A stretch of 64,000 nt of DNA from Acidobacteriota bacterium (GTDB lineage: Bacteria; Acidobacteriota; Terriglobia; Terriglobales; Acidobacteriaceae), in NCBI GenBank assembly GCA_021846275.1, contig JAJZBZ010000001.1, forward strand, positions 1 through 64,000. Reading direction: 5' to 3'. Shown one piece after another: positions 35,845 through 46,200 of this stretch. Every line of letters starts with the position of its first letter. The first letter of the stretch is position 1. A program made the position numbers and the translations under genes. Below the pieces are notes generated by a model that saw nothing but the letters and a program-made list of their open reading frames with translations, searched no databases and was not told where the DNA came from.

Positions 35845-36956
35845 GAAGCCATCCGTGAACGCGCAAGCAGATGATCGTAAAACGACTCCCATTGCTGGAT
35901 GATGGCAGGAATGGCGAAGTGCTCTTCGATGCGCGCGCGTGACGATGCAAGGCGTTCTAGCGAAGCGCTGGTCAGCCGCATGACGCGCAGCATGGCGGAG
36001 GCGAGCGACGGGCTGTCACACTGTGGAACGAGTTCACCGCAGTCAGCAAGGATTTCGCGCACACCGCCGACATCGGTGGCTACGACTGGAAGTTGCATCG
36101 CCATGGCCTCAGCGAGTGCGAGCGGCGCGCCCTCCCACGCGGAAGCAAGCACAAAACCATCGGCGGCGAAGAGCAGAGCGGGCACGTCCGAGCGCGAGCC
36201 AAGGCAACGCACGCCGGGAGCGGACTGAATTCGCCCGAGCAGTTCGCGATTGGAGCGTTGATGCCGATCCGCTGCAACGTCTCCGACAATCCAGAGCGCA
36301 GCGGATGGTTGCTGCTCGTGGACAAGCGCGAAGGCGCGAAGCAGATTGGGATAATCCTTCGCGCGAGAGATACGTCCAACGGCGATCCAGACGAATGAGG
36401 CACCACGCGCAAGCTCGGCGCGAAGCGTCGGACGCTGCGTCGGCTCAACGCGGAGCGCGTCGAGGTCGATTGCGTTGGGGATGGTCTGGATAGTTGTTGG
36501 CGTGACGATGTGGCGACGCAGCATCCGCATGCGAACGGCTTCGCTGACGGCAGTGGAGGCGTCCATGGAACGGCGGGTGAGTCGATAGGCGAGCGTGCGC
36601 AGCGGTCCGCCTTCGGTGACGTTGTGGAAGGTGTGAACGACGAATGGAACGTGACCGCGCATGGCGAGCATGCGCGCAAACATATTTGCGGGGAAAGTGT
36701 GGCTATGAAGCAGGTCCGGCTGAAAGGCGCTGAGAAATGCCCGCGCCAGTCGAGCGGCGCGAAGGAGGCCGCGCACCGTGCGCGGCTGATTGAGACGTAC
36801 AACGGGAAGCTGAGTTTCGAGTTCGATGCCTTCTGCAGCGAACAGCACAAACAGCAGCACGATGTGGCCGCGACGACGCATCTGATTGGCAAGCAGGAGC
36901 GCTTGCTTTTCCGCTCCGCCGATCTCCAGCGTGCTGATGCAGTAGGCGATACGCAT
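35841..36956 (-). CDS. Family 4 glycosyltransferase
   Basis: A 371-residue GT-B enzyme. The N-terminal domain starts MRIAYCISTLEIGGAEKQAL, typical of family 4 surface-polysaccharide transferases. The C-terminal domain has VGRISRAKDYPNLL and ASAWEGAPLALAEAMAMQLPVVATDVGG, where the EGAPLALAEA segment replaces the classic E-x7-E donor-binding motif. It uses a nucleotide-sugar in the cytoplasm. Start at 36956 is chosen by homology; the ribosome site is weak and an upstream ATG at 36989 is possible. Confidence 0.85.
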   Translation of the reverse strand: MRIAYCISTLEIGGAEKQALLLANQMRRRGHIVLLFVLFAAEGIELETQLPVVRLNQPRTVRGLLRAARLARAFLSAFQPDLLHSHTFPANMFARMLAMRGHVPFVVHTFHNVTEGGPLRTLAYRLTRRSMDASTAVSEAVRMRMLRRHIVTPTTIQTIPNAIDLDALRVEPTQRPTLRAELARGASFVWIAVGRISRAKDYPNLLRAFALVHEQQPSAALWIVGDVAADRHQRSNRELLGRIQSAPGVRCLGSRSDVPALLFAADGFVLASAWEGAPLALAEAMAMQLPVVATDVGGVREILADCGELVPQCDSPSLASAMLRVMRLTSASLERLASSRARIEEHFAIPAIIQQWESFYDHLLARSRMAS

Positions 36957-37025
36957 GCACTCAGGGTAAGACAAGACAGGCGCGGCCATGCGAGCCGCGT
37001 CTGTGATTTTCGCCGACGTGGGATT

Positions 37026-38063
37026 TTATCTGGCTAAGGCCAGCACGACGAAGCTGCCGGGAACGATTGTCGGACGGGGATGAGGATTCGCTGCCGTTGG
37101 AGCGGGGCGCAGACCAAACTGCGCGGCTGAGAGATATATATTCCCGGTCTTCTCATCGAGCGCAAGCGTGCGCGCACTGCGCTGAGTGGGAACAGTGGCA
37201 AGGACGGTGTATTTCGTCGGCGTGTCCTGATGAACAACCGTTAGAGTGCCTTCACCGTTGGAACTGAAGACGAGCTTGCGCACAGGATCAAAAGCTGCGG
37301 CATCGGGGCCATCGCCGATGGGAACCGTCGCGACAACCTTGCCGGAGACGCCGTCGGTGACCGCCATGACTTTGCCATCGCAGACGGAGAAAAGTTTTTC
37401 GTGCTGAGCATCGACAGCCTGACCGCTTGGCGATTCGCAGGGCGCGAGCGGCCACTGCGCGAGCGGCTTCCTGGTCTTCGCGTCAATGTGTTCCAGCAGG
37501 CTCTTGTCCTCAATGTTGACGAAGACGGAGCCTTTGCCATCGGAGGTAGGAAACTCCGGCTTGCCGGCGAGCGGAATGGTGGAAAGCACTTTGTTGGTGC
37601 GCGTGTCGATGACGGTTGCGTCGTGGCTGCGTCCGTTGAAGGCCCAGGCGGTCCTCGTGAACGGCTCGTATAGAAGGCCGTCGGGGTTGGTTCCGGCTGG
37701 GATGCGCGCGGTGACGACATGCGTTTTGCGATCAAAGACGGCGACCTGATTGGAGCCGCCGTCAGAGATGTATCCGAAGTTTCCAGTCGCATCGAAGACG
37801 ACGCCGTGCGTACCCTTGAAGCCCTTGATGTCGGCGATGACTTTCCCGCTTGTGGTGTTGATGGCCAAGACACGCGCTCCGCGCGTAACGTAAAGTTCGC
37901 GGGTAACGGGATCGACAGCCATGTAATCCCAGCCACCGTCTCCTCCGATCTTCCATCTGGCAACGACGTGATAGCCTGCTCCCTGAGCCAGAGCGGCAGA
38001 CATGGGGAGAAAAACTGCGCAGGCGGTTGCGGCGGCAAAGGCTAGCCAAAAACGAATTTTCAT
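37026..38063 (-). CDS. Secreted YncE-like seven-bladed beta-propeller
   Basis: A 345-residue exported protein: signal peptide cleaved near AALAQG, then repeating blades with patterns VDPVTRELYVTRG, DATGNFGYISDGGSNQVAVFD, DTRTNKVLSTIPLAGKPEF and LDEKTGNIYLSAAQFG. This is the YncE/40-residue YVTN family; members bind ligands or DNA in vitro, but no enzyme activity can be assigned. GGAGAG precedes the ATG. It is separated from the two-component genes by 309 bp. Confidence 0.75.
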   Translation of the reverse strand: MKIRFWLAFAAATACAVFLPMSAALAQGAGYHVVARWKIGGDGGWDYMAVDPVTRELYVTRGARVLAINTTSGKVIADIKGFKGTHGVVFDATGNFGYISDGGSNQVAVFDRKTHVVTARIPAGTNPDGLLYEPFTRTAWAFNGRSHDATVIDTRTNKVLSTIPLAGKPEFPTSDGKGSVFVNIEDKSLLEHIDAKTRKPLAQWPLAPCESPSGQAVDAQHEKLFSVCDGKVMAVTDGVSGKVVATVPIGDGPDAAAFDPVRKLVFSSNGEGTLTVVHQDTPTKYTVLATVPTQRSARTLALDEKTGNIYLSAAQFGLRPAPTAANPHPRPTIVPGSFVVLALAR

Positions 38064-38372
38064 TAGAATCTCTCCATTTTCGGATCAGGCACGGAGTCTG
38101 AACTCGAGTGGGCGTTCGTGAACCAGCGTAAACAAAATCAAGCTGCGACGACGCACGGGGTAACTATGGAATCGACTATGGCAATCGGCAACTTTTCGTC
38201 GGACATAGCATGAGCGCGTGTATATCCATACAGGTAGGGTATTTACGTTCAGGAGTTGTATCGCCCGAACGCTTGCGGACGAATTGATCCTTGATGCAGA
38301 AGTAACATCCGTGAGGCCGCGCTCGGGGCTGTCCTTCAGCCAATCTTCAGCTTGCGCAGTGGATAATCTGGT
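38064..38372. other. Divergent intergenic region
   Basis: About 309 bases between the propeller gene (leftward) and the response regulator (rightward). No gene or tRNA is seen. It must hold both promoters, but no confident -35/-10 pair or operator stood out. Confidence 0.5.
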
Positions 38373-39059
38373 ATGCGCATACTGCTGGTTGAAGACGAAG
38401 CGCGGCTGGCGGAGAATCTGGCCGCAGCATTTCGCGAAGCTGCTGGATTTGCCGTTGACGTGGCGCTGAACGGCATGGATGGGCTTGCGTTCGCCGAGCG
38501 TGGAACGTATGACCTGATCGTGCTCGATCTGATGTTGCCCGGTATGAGCGGCGTGAATGTGCTGCGCGCAATTCGCGGTAGGGGCGACGATACGCCGGTG
38601 CTGATTTTGACGGCGATTGCGGAGGCAGGTTCGGTGATTCGATTGCTCAACGACGGCGCGGATGATTATCTTGCAAAGCCGTTTGATCTGGGCGAACTGA
38701 TGGCGCGATCCAAGGCACTGGTGCGACGTGGCAAGGGCGTAAGCCATCCTGTCCTGCGCATGGGTGAGATTGAAGTGAATACCCTGGAGCAGACTGTGAC
38801 GCGCGCGCACGAGAAGATTCAGCTTTCGCCGACGGAGTTTCGCATTCTCGAATACTTCATGCACAGGCCGCGCGTGGTGATCTCCAAGCAGAAGCTGCTG
38901 GAGCATCTTTATGATTTCAACTGGGAGCATCACTCGAACGTGATTGAAGTGCATATCTCGAATCTGCGCAGAAAGCTGGGCGATTCTCAGGAATCAATTG
39001 TGCTGGAGACGCTTCGCGGGCGCGGGTACAGATTGCTTCCGGCACAGGCGCTGCAATGA
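38373..39059 (+). CDS. OmpR-family response regulator
   Basis: A 228-residue regulator: acidic pocket EDE at residues 7-9, phospho-acceptor Asp52 in VLDLMLPGMSG, Lys in DDYLAKPFD; winged helix with TEFRILEYFMHRPRVVISKQKLLEHLYDF read in two parts and NVIEVHISNLRRKLG, a recognition helix of the CusR/QseB kind. The stop overlaps the sensor kinase start by four bases. The efflux genes that follow are its likely targets. It is not close enough to CusR to infer metal sensing. Confidence 0.88.
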   Translation: MRILLVEDEARLAENLAAAFREAAGFAVDVALNGMDGLAFAERGTYDLIVLDLMLPGMSGVNVLRAIRGRGDDTPVLILTAIAEAGSVIRLLNDGADDYLAKPFDLGELMARSKALVRRGKGVSHPVLRMGEIEVNTLEQTVTRAHEKIQLSPTEFRILEYFMHRPRVVISKQKLLEHLYDFNWEHHSNVIEVHISNLRRKLGDSQESIVLETLRGRGYRLLPAQALQ

Positions 39060-40462
39060 AAATGCGCTCGATACAAAGACAGTTGATCGTAACTGTGCTG
39101 CTTCTGGAACTATTCTCGGCAGCGTCAGTTACTAGCATTGTGTACGTGCATGAGCGACATTCGGTGTTGCACGCCTTTGACGTGATGCTTCGCGGCCAGG
39201 CCGATTCACTGATGGGCGCTGTGCAGGACGCGGAAGATGTTGGCGACAATGTGATGCTGGATTTCGCCGACGTGCATGCGCCACGAGAAGATGAGTATCA
39301 GGTGTTCGACGAGAATGGTCGGATGCTGGGAGCAACGCCTCACGCAAAGGAACTCACGATTCCGCCAAATATGCCGAGCGGCAGCGTGATTCCGATTCAG
39401 ATGGAGCATCGTCACTATCGCGCTATCGTCGTGCATGGCAGCCGATGGATTGATGCGGCTGAGCCAAGTGGCGGATTAATTCGTCATATGACGGTCATCT
39501 ACGCGTCGCCCGTGTATCCCGCATGGCGAGCTATCAAGCAGGCCGTTTGGTTCTATTCACTCGCAAGCCTGATGGTGATGGCGCTGACGGCGGCGTGGAT
39601 GGTCTGGGCATTGCGCAAATCACTTGCACCCCTCGAAGGACTCGCACAGGCAGCCTCGCGGATTGCGGCTGGAATGTGGAAGTTGGATGCACCAGAGGAA
39701 GCGCGTCGAACAACTGAGCTACGCTCGCTGGTCGCTGCACTTGAAACATCTCTGGCTGGAATGGAGGATGCGTTTCGCAAGCAGCAGCAATTTGTGGGCG
39801 ACGCAGCACATGAGTTGAAGACAGCAGTTGCGGTGGTCAAGTCTTCTCTGCAATTGGTAACGATTCGGCAGCGGACTGAAGACGAGTACCGCGCAGGCAT
39901 TGATCGCTGTCAGCATGACATTGTGCGGTTGGAGGCGTTGGTCCAACAGATGCTGACGCTGGCGCGCGCCGAAAATGACTCAGAAGATCAAGCCAAGCAC
40001 ACCACCTCCGTCAGCAATCTTTTGCAGGTTGCGCAGGAAGTGGCATCTCGACTGCTTCCAGTCGCAGAGATACATGGCGTACGCATCGTTTTTGAAGGTG
40101 AAACAGTTCTTGCCCGGATCGAAGAAACAGCAGCACAAACTGTTGTATGCAATATTCTTACCAACGCAATTCAGTTCAGCCCGTGTGGCGGCGAGATCCG
40201 GGTTGAAGTTTCGTCGGATGATGAGAAATGCTGGCTTTCGATCACGGATCAGGGGCCAGGGATACCCCGCGAAGATCGCGAGCGCATCTTTGAGCGTTTC
40301 TGGCGTGGCGATCCCTCGCGAAGTCGGCAAACGGGAGGCTCTGGACTTGGACTCGCAATTGTGAAAGCCATCGTGCAGCAGCAGGGCGGAATGGTTCACG
40401 TGGAAGATTCGGACGCCAAGGGTACAACCTTTCGGATTGAAATCCCACATCACGCTTCGTGA
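39056..40462 (+). CDS. Sensor histidine kinase with HELKTAVA H-box
   Basis: A 468-residue membrane kinase. Spans at about residues 9-30 and 164-185 enclose a periplasmic sensor of about 130 residues, followed by HAMP. The H-box is VGDAAHELKTAVAV with His252; the usual Pro four residues after His is replaced by Ala-Val. The ATPase has NILTNAIQFSP, DQGPGIPRED and GSGLGLAIVKAIV. Likely partner of the preceding regulator by ATGA overlap. The signal is unknown; the RND efflux operon starts 76 bp downstream. Confidence 0.85.
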   Translation: MKMRSIQRQLIVTVLLLELFSAASVTSIVYVHERHSVLHAFDVMLRGQADSLMGAVQDAEDVGDNVMLDFADVHAPREDEYQVFDENGRMLGATPHAKELTIPPNMPSGSVIPIQMEHRHYRAIVVHGSRWIDAAEPSGGLIRHMTVIYASPVYPAWRAIKQAVWFYSLASLMVMALTAAWMVWALRKSLAPLEGLAQAASRIAAGMWKLDAPEEARRTTELRSLVAALETSLAGMEDAFRKQQQFVGDAAHELKTAVAVVKSSLQLVTIRQRTEDEYRAGIDRCQHDIVRLEALVQQMLTLARAENDSEDQAKHTTSVSNLLQVAQEVASRLLPVAEIHGVRIVFEGETVLARIEETAAQTVVCNILTNAIQFSPCGGEIRVEVSSDDEKCWLSITDQGPGIPREDRERIFERFWRGDPSRSRQTGGSGLGLAIVKAIVQQQGGMVHVEDSDAKGTTFRIEIPHHAS

Positions 40463-40538
40463 CGCACATGTAATTCTGAAAGTCTTCAGTTTCAATTAAT
40501 ATGCACGTGGCAGCATGTACAAGATGGGGTTTTGATTC

Positions 40539-41975
40539 ATGAGATTTTGCTTTCATTCCAGAAAGCGCGGACACGGCAACCATTCAACGCGACGAACCAA
40601 AGGGTGGACACACTGGTGCTTCTTGCTCTTGTTGTGCAGTGTGATGATGGCGCAGTTGCGCGCTCAGTCGTCAGCCGTGCAGACACAGATCAGCACTCCA
40701 TCTGCTCGACAAAGCTCCGTCGGAATGGCACACAACGCGATCACGCTAAAGCAGGCGATCAGACTCGCGCGCGAGAATGAACCTAATTTTGCAACTGCTG
40801 TGGCAAACAGCAAAGTGGCGAATCTGGAGCATAAAAACGCGATTGCGGCGCTTCTACCTGGTGCGATTTACCACAACCAGTACATCTACACACAGCCTCA
40901 GTCAATCCTGCCGGGCACACTGCTCTTTGCCGAGAACCAGACGCCACGTTTCATCGCTAACAATGCCGTGCATGAGTACGTGAGTCAGGCTATTGCGACC
41001 GAGACGCTGAGCCTGCAACAGGCTGCGTCAGTCGCCCAGACAAAGGCTGCATCGGAAGCAGCGAATGCCGAACTGGAAGTCGCGCGGCGCGGACTTGTGG
41101 CTGCAGTAATTGCGCTCTATTACAACGTTGAAGCGGCAAAGAACAAATCTGAAATCGCCGAGCAGGCTGTAGCGGAAGCGGCGGACTTCCTGAAGGTCAC
41201 CGAGCAACGGGAAGAGGCACGCGAAGCTGCGCATGCGGATGTCATCAAGGCGGAACTGGAGTTGCAACAGCGGCAGCGTGACCAGAGCGACGCTGAACTG
41301 GCATCTGAAAAAGCAAAACTGGATCTTGGCGTACTGCTCTATGCCGATCCGCATACGGAGTTCACGCTTGCCGACGAGGTGGCGCTACCGATGGAAGAGC
41401 AGAAGAAGTTTTATGCAGATGCGAATCAGCGAAACCCTTCGGTAGCGGCAGCGGCGGCTTCACTGCAGGCTGCGCAGATGGATTTGCAGGGTGCGCGGGC
41501 GGCGTATCTGCCAGCGCTGACATTGAATTATTTTTATGGCATTGATGCGCCTCAGTTCGCTGTAAATGGCCCGGAAGGCGCGCGAAACCTGGGTTACGCG
41601 GCGACAGCGACGCTGGATGTTCCGGTGTGGGACTGGCTCACGACGCATCGAACCGTGCGTGAAAAGGCGAGCATACGCAACGCGGCGCAGGTGGCGCTGA
41701 CGGCGGCGCAGCGCAGGCTGGTCGCCGACACGGACGAAGCCTGGTTGGAGGCTAAGACGGCGAAGGATCAGCTTGCATCGCTGGATCAGAGCAGGGATAC
41801 GGCACGGGAGAGTTTGCAGCTGACGCGCATGCGCTATGTGGCCGGTGAGGCAACTGTGCTGGAAGTTGTCGACGCGCAGTCATCCTATATTGCCGCTTCG
41901 GACGCGCGCGAAGATGGCATTCTTCGTTATCAGTCCGCGATTGCGAATCTACAAATTCTGACGGGAAAGCTCTGA
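40539..41975 (+). CDS. TolC-family outer-membrane efflux channel
   Basis: A 478-residue channel protein. A long basic N-region and hydrophobic core (WCFLLLLCSVMMAQLRAQS) serve as export signal. Two repeats of paired helices are visible: ITLKQAIRLARENEPNFATA in the first and VAAAAASLQAAQMDLQGARAAYLP in the second, with the characteristic AVALYYNVEAA and YVAGEATVLEVVDAQSSY segments. It is the outer-membrane exit of the pump whose adaptor starts three bases after its stop. Confidence 0.82.
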   Translation: MRFCFHSRKRGHGNHSTRRTKGWTHWCFLLLLCSVMMAQLRAQSSAVQTQISTPSARQSSVGMAHNAITLKQAIRLARENEPNFATAVANSKVANLEHKNAIAALLPGAIYHNQYIYTQPQSILPGTLLFAENQTPRFIANNAVHEYVSQAIATETLSLQQAASVAQTKAASEAANAELEVARRGLVAAVIALYYNVEAAKNKSEIAEQAVAEAADFLKVTEQREEAREAAHADVIKAELELQQRQRDQSDAELASEKAKLDLGVLLYADPHTEFTLADEVALPMEEQKKFYADANQRNPSVAAAAASLQAAQMDLQGARAAYLPALTLNYFYGIDAPQFAVNGPEGARNLGYAATATLDVPVWDWLTTHRTVREKASIRNAAQVALTAAQRRLVADTDEAWLEAKTAKDQLASLDQSRDTARESLQLTRMRYVAGEATVLEVVDAQSSYIAASDAREDGILRYQSAIANLQILTGKL

Positions 41976-41978
41976 GCC

Positions 41979-43241
41979 ATGAATCGATATTGGAATTGCA
42001 TTGCAGCAGTATTAGCCGCATCGCTGATCGCGCTTGCCGGATGCAAGTCAAAGGATGAAGCAGTGACGCCGAACGTCACGGTACAACTGGCCGCAGTGAC
42101 GACTGGAGACATTGCCGAGACGGTTGAGTCCGACGCAGTATTAACGCCAGTTGCCGAAGCGGCGATCCAACCGAAGGTGACTTCGCCGGTAGAGCATTTT
42201 CTGGTGCAGCGCGGAGATCGCGTGACGAAAGGTCAGCTTTTGCTGACGCTGGAGAACAAGGATCTGGCCAGTGTGGCACAGGATAATGAAGGCGCATACG
42301 AGGCGGCACAGGCGGAGTATGTGACGCAGATGAAATCAAGCGTCCCTGAGGATTTCACTCGCGCTGCTTATGACCTGAAGCAGGCGCAAGCGGACTTTGA
42401 CCTGAACAAGAGCATCGTCGCGGCGCGACAGAAACTCTTCCAGCAGGGTGCGATTCCAGGGCGTGATCTGGACACGGCGCGGAATGCGTTTTTGCAGGCG
42501 CAGGCGACGCTGGAGCTGGCGCAGGCGCATTACAAGGCGATGCAGACGGCGACGCACGAAGCCAAGATTCAGGCGGCGCATGGTGAATTGCAATCGGCGT
42601 CTGGAAGGCTTGCAAATGCGAAGGCGATGCTGAGCTACACGGAGATTCGCAGCCCGATTGATGGCTTTGTGACAGATCGCCCGCTCTTTGACGGCGAGAC
42701 GGCGCAGGCGGGGACCCCGGTAATTACGGTGATGGATACAGGGGTTCTGATTGCAAAGGTCCATATTGCAGAGAAGCAGGTAATGCAGATTGGAGTCGGT
42801 TCGGCGGCAACGCTGACTGTGCCAGGAATGGATGAGCCGTATCCGGCGAAAGTTTCGTTGATTAGCCCGGCACTGGATGCGGGCAGCTCGACGGTCGAGG
42901 TGTGGGTGCGCGCGGAAAATTCGCATCAGGCGCTGAAGGCGGGAACTCCGGTGCATGTGACGATCACGGGAAAGATGGTCTCTCATGCAACGATCCTTCC
43001 TTTGGAGGCGTTGCAGACGGCGGAGAATGGATCGCACTTCGTGATGATGGTGAGCGACAAAAATACGGCGCTGAAAAAGCCCGTGACCGTGGGCATCCAA
43101 ACAAAAACCCGCGCACAGATTGTTTCCGGCGTGACAGCGAATGACAAGGTGATTGCGATGGGCGGCTACGCGCTCGATCCAGACACCCCCGTGACGGTGG
43201 CAGTGGCGAGAGACGACAAGGCCGACGGAGACAAAGAGTGA
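41979..43241 (+). CDS. RND efflux periplasmic adaptor lipoprotein
   Basis: A 420-residue membrane fusion protein anchored by a lipobox LIALAGC (Cys22). The barrel-sandwich halves VTSPVEHFLVQRGDRVTKGQLLL and MLSYTEIRSPIDGFV flank an alpha-hairpin of about 130 residues, and the beta-barrel includes VLIAKVHIAEKQVMQI. It couples the TolC-type channel to the pump encoded next, overlapping the pump start by four bases. Confidence 0.88.
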   Translation: MNRYWNCIAAVLAASLIALAGCKSKDEAVTPNVTVQLAAVTTGDIAETVESDAVLTPVAEAAIQPKVTSPVEHFLVQRGDRVTKGQLLLTLENKDLASVAQDNEGAYEAAQAEYVTQMKSSVPEDFTRAAYDLKQAQADFDLNKSIVAARQKLFQQGAIPGRDLDTARNAFLQAQATLELAQAHYKAMQTATHEAKIQAAHGELQSASGRLANAKAMLSYTEIRSPIDGFVTDRPLFDGETAQAGTPVITVMDTGVLIAKVHIAEKQVMQIGVGSAATLTVPGMDEPYPAKVSLISPALDAGSSTVEVWVRAENSHQALKAGTPVHVTITGKMVSHATILPLEALQTAENGSHFVMMVSDKNTALKKPVTVGIQTKTRAQIVSGVTANDKVIAMGGYALDPDTPVTVAVARDDKADGDKE

Positions 43242-46200
43242 TGATGCGATCTGACGCACAGGGTTCTGGCCGACAGGAGGAATCGTTCTGGCTTGATCGG
43301 CTGAAGATGCCCATCTTCTTTTTTCTAACTGCGCTGACGCTGGTCGGTGCATATGCTGCGTTACAAGTGCCGATTTCGGTTTTTCCTGAGACGAATTTTC
43401 CGCGCATTCTGATCTCGATTGACAATGGCGTGATGCCGGTTGAGCAGATGCAGGTGACGATTACGCGACCGATTGAGGACGCGGTGAACAGCGTTCCAGG
43501 ACTGCAACTGGTGCGCAGTACGACGAGCCGCGGATCTGCGGAAGTGGATCTCTTTTTCGGCTGGAACTCCGACATGTGGCTCACGCTCGAACTGGTGAAC
43601 GGGGCAATTTCACGCGTACAGCAGGAGCTTCCGTCGACAGTGCGCATCACCACGGACAGGCTGATGTTTTCTTCGTTTCCAATTCTTGGTTATGCGCTGG
43701 TTACGGATGCAAGCGCTCCGAAGAATCTGTCGCAGTCCGATCTGTGGGAGATGGCGACGTATGAGCTGAAGCCGCCGCTGAATCGGGTGAACGGCGTCAG
43801 TTCCGTGATTGTGCAGGGCGGTCAGGTGCCGGAGTATCACATCCTGCCGAATATGGCGGCGCTGGAAGCTGATGACGTAACCATCTCCGACATTGTGAAT
43901 GGAGTGGATGCGTCGAACCTCATCGACTCACCGGGATTGTATGAGGATCATCACGAACTGATTCTGGGTCTCGTTGGATCGCAGGCGCATGGCCTGAATG
44001 ACCTGAAAAATCTGGTGCTGAAGACGACACCTGCGGGCGCGCCGATTCATGTGTCGGACGTGGCGCAGGTGGTGAAAGCGCCGATGCCGATCTACACCAT
44101 TGTGACGGCAAACGGGAAACCGGCTGTGCTGCTGAGTATACGCAGGCAGTTGAAATCCAACACCGTGAAAGTGGCGGACAACGTGACTGCCGAGATTGCC
44201 ACGCTCGAGAAAAAACTTCCGCCCGGCGTGCGCCTGATTCCGTTTTACGATCAGTCGGGGCTGGTGCGGGAGTCAATCAAAAGCGTGCGCGACGCAATCC
44301 TGATCGGGCTGCTGCTGGCCTGCGTGGTGCTCTATCTGTTTCTGCGCGATTGGCGTTCTTCGCTTGTGGCTGGACTGGTGATTCCGGTGACGGTCGCGGT
44401 GACGATTCTCTTTCAGTGGATCATCGGGCAGACCTTTAATCTGATGACCCTGGGCGGACTGGCCGCCGCGATCGGGCTGGTGATTGACGATGCAATTGTG
44501 GTGGTGGAAGCGATTGTGGTGCGTCGCGATCGAGGAGAATCGCGCATCGAAGCGGTGCGCGGGACATTTGACGAAATCACGATTCCGCTGATCGGTTCGA
44601 CGATCACGCCAGTGGTGGTCTTTGTGCCGCTCATCACGGTCTCCGGCGTGACGGGAACATTTTTTCGCGCGCTGGCGGTGACGATGACGGCTGCGTTGCT
44701 GACTTCCCTGCTGCTGGCGCTGACGTGGACTCCGGCGCTGTCTCTGGTGCTGCTTCGTTCGCGCGGTACTTCGGCACCGGAGATTGCGGCAGAGAACAAA
44801 TCCCCGGACCGAGGTGTAGAGCATGTGGGGGCAATACTGCAGCGACTGCTGATCGCGCATTCCAGAGCCTTGCACTGGGTATTGAAGCGTCCGCTTGCGC
44901 TGGGCGGAATTTGCCTGCTGATTGTGCTCGGCGGGTATCTAAGCTACTCGCATCTTGGCTCTGATCTGTTGCCGGAGATGGACGAAGGCGGATTCATTCT
45001 CGATTACGTTGCACCGTCTGGCAGTTCGTTGACCGAGACAAATCGGATGCTCGAACAGGTGGAAGCAATTTTGCAGGCGACACCGGAGGTGGAGATTACC
45101 TCGCGGCGCACAGGGCTACAACTGGGACTGGCCGCTGTGACGGAGGCCAACTATGGCGACTTCACCGTGAAGCTGAAGAACAAACGCAGCCGGTCGATCT
45201 ACGCGATCATGGCCGATGTCCGGCGCAGAGTGAGGACTCAGGTTCCGGCTCTTGATGTTGAGTTCACACAGGTTTTGCAGGACAACATTGGAGATCTGTC
45301 GAACTCGCCGGAGCCAATTCAGGTGAAGCTCTTTTGCAATGACCAGAGCCTGCTGAACAAGCTGGGACCGGAGGTGGAAAAAACGATTGCGTCGATTCCG
45401 GGGGTGGTGGACACGGAAAACGGAATCGACAACACGGTGAGCGGTCCGGCGACGAACTTTGAAGTCAGCCCGGTACTGGCAAGCCATTACGGATTCACTC
45501 CGGCCGAAGTTATTGCCGATTCGACGGCAATCATGGACGGGCTGCCGGCAAACAATCCGATCATCAGCAATGACCGCCCGTATACGGTGCGCGTGCGGTT
45601 GCCAGAAGAAAATCGCACGTCGCTCGAAGCGATTCGCGATACAGTTTTCAATTCGTCGAGCGGGCACACGGCTACGCTCGGATCGCTGACTCAGATCACT
45701 GAACTGCCGCCGCAGAACGAAATTTACCGCGAAAATTTGCAGCAGTTGATCGTCGTGACCGGGCGGCTGGAGGGTTCTGACCTGGGCGGAACAATGGTGA
45801 AAGTGCGGCAGGCCGTGAAGGCGATGCACCTGCCTCCGAATGTGCGTGTCGAGTATGGCGGCACGTACCAGGAGCAGCAGAAATCATTTGGAGAGTTGCT
45901 GCGTGTGCTGGCGCTGGCGCTGATTCTGGTCTTCGGAGTTCTGCTGCTGGAGTTTCGGAATTTTTCCGCTCCTACGGCGATCCTGACCAGTTCCCTGCTC
46001 TCAGTGGCTGGTGTAGTCTTCGCGCTGCTGGTGACCAATACGACTTTCAACGTCGCAAGCTTCATGGCCGTCATCATGGTGATTGGCATTGTGGCAAAGA
46101 ACGGGATACTACTGCTCGATGCGGACGAGAAATTCCGCAAACTGGGAATTGCGCCGGAGGAAGCAATGGTCGAAGCGGCGCGGCGCAGGCTGCGACCGAT

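Noticed and set aside
38085-38954. Leftward 289-codon frame across the response-regulator start
   Set aside because: Opposite to a well-supported OmpR-family gene and without domain features.
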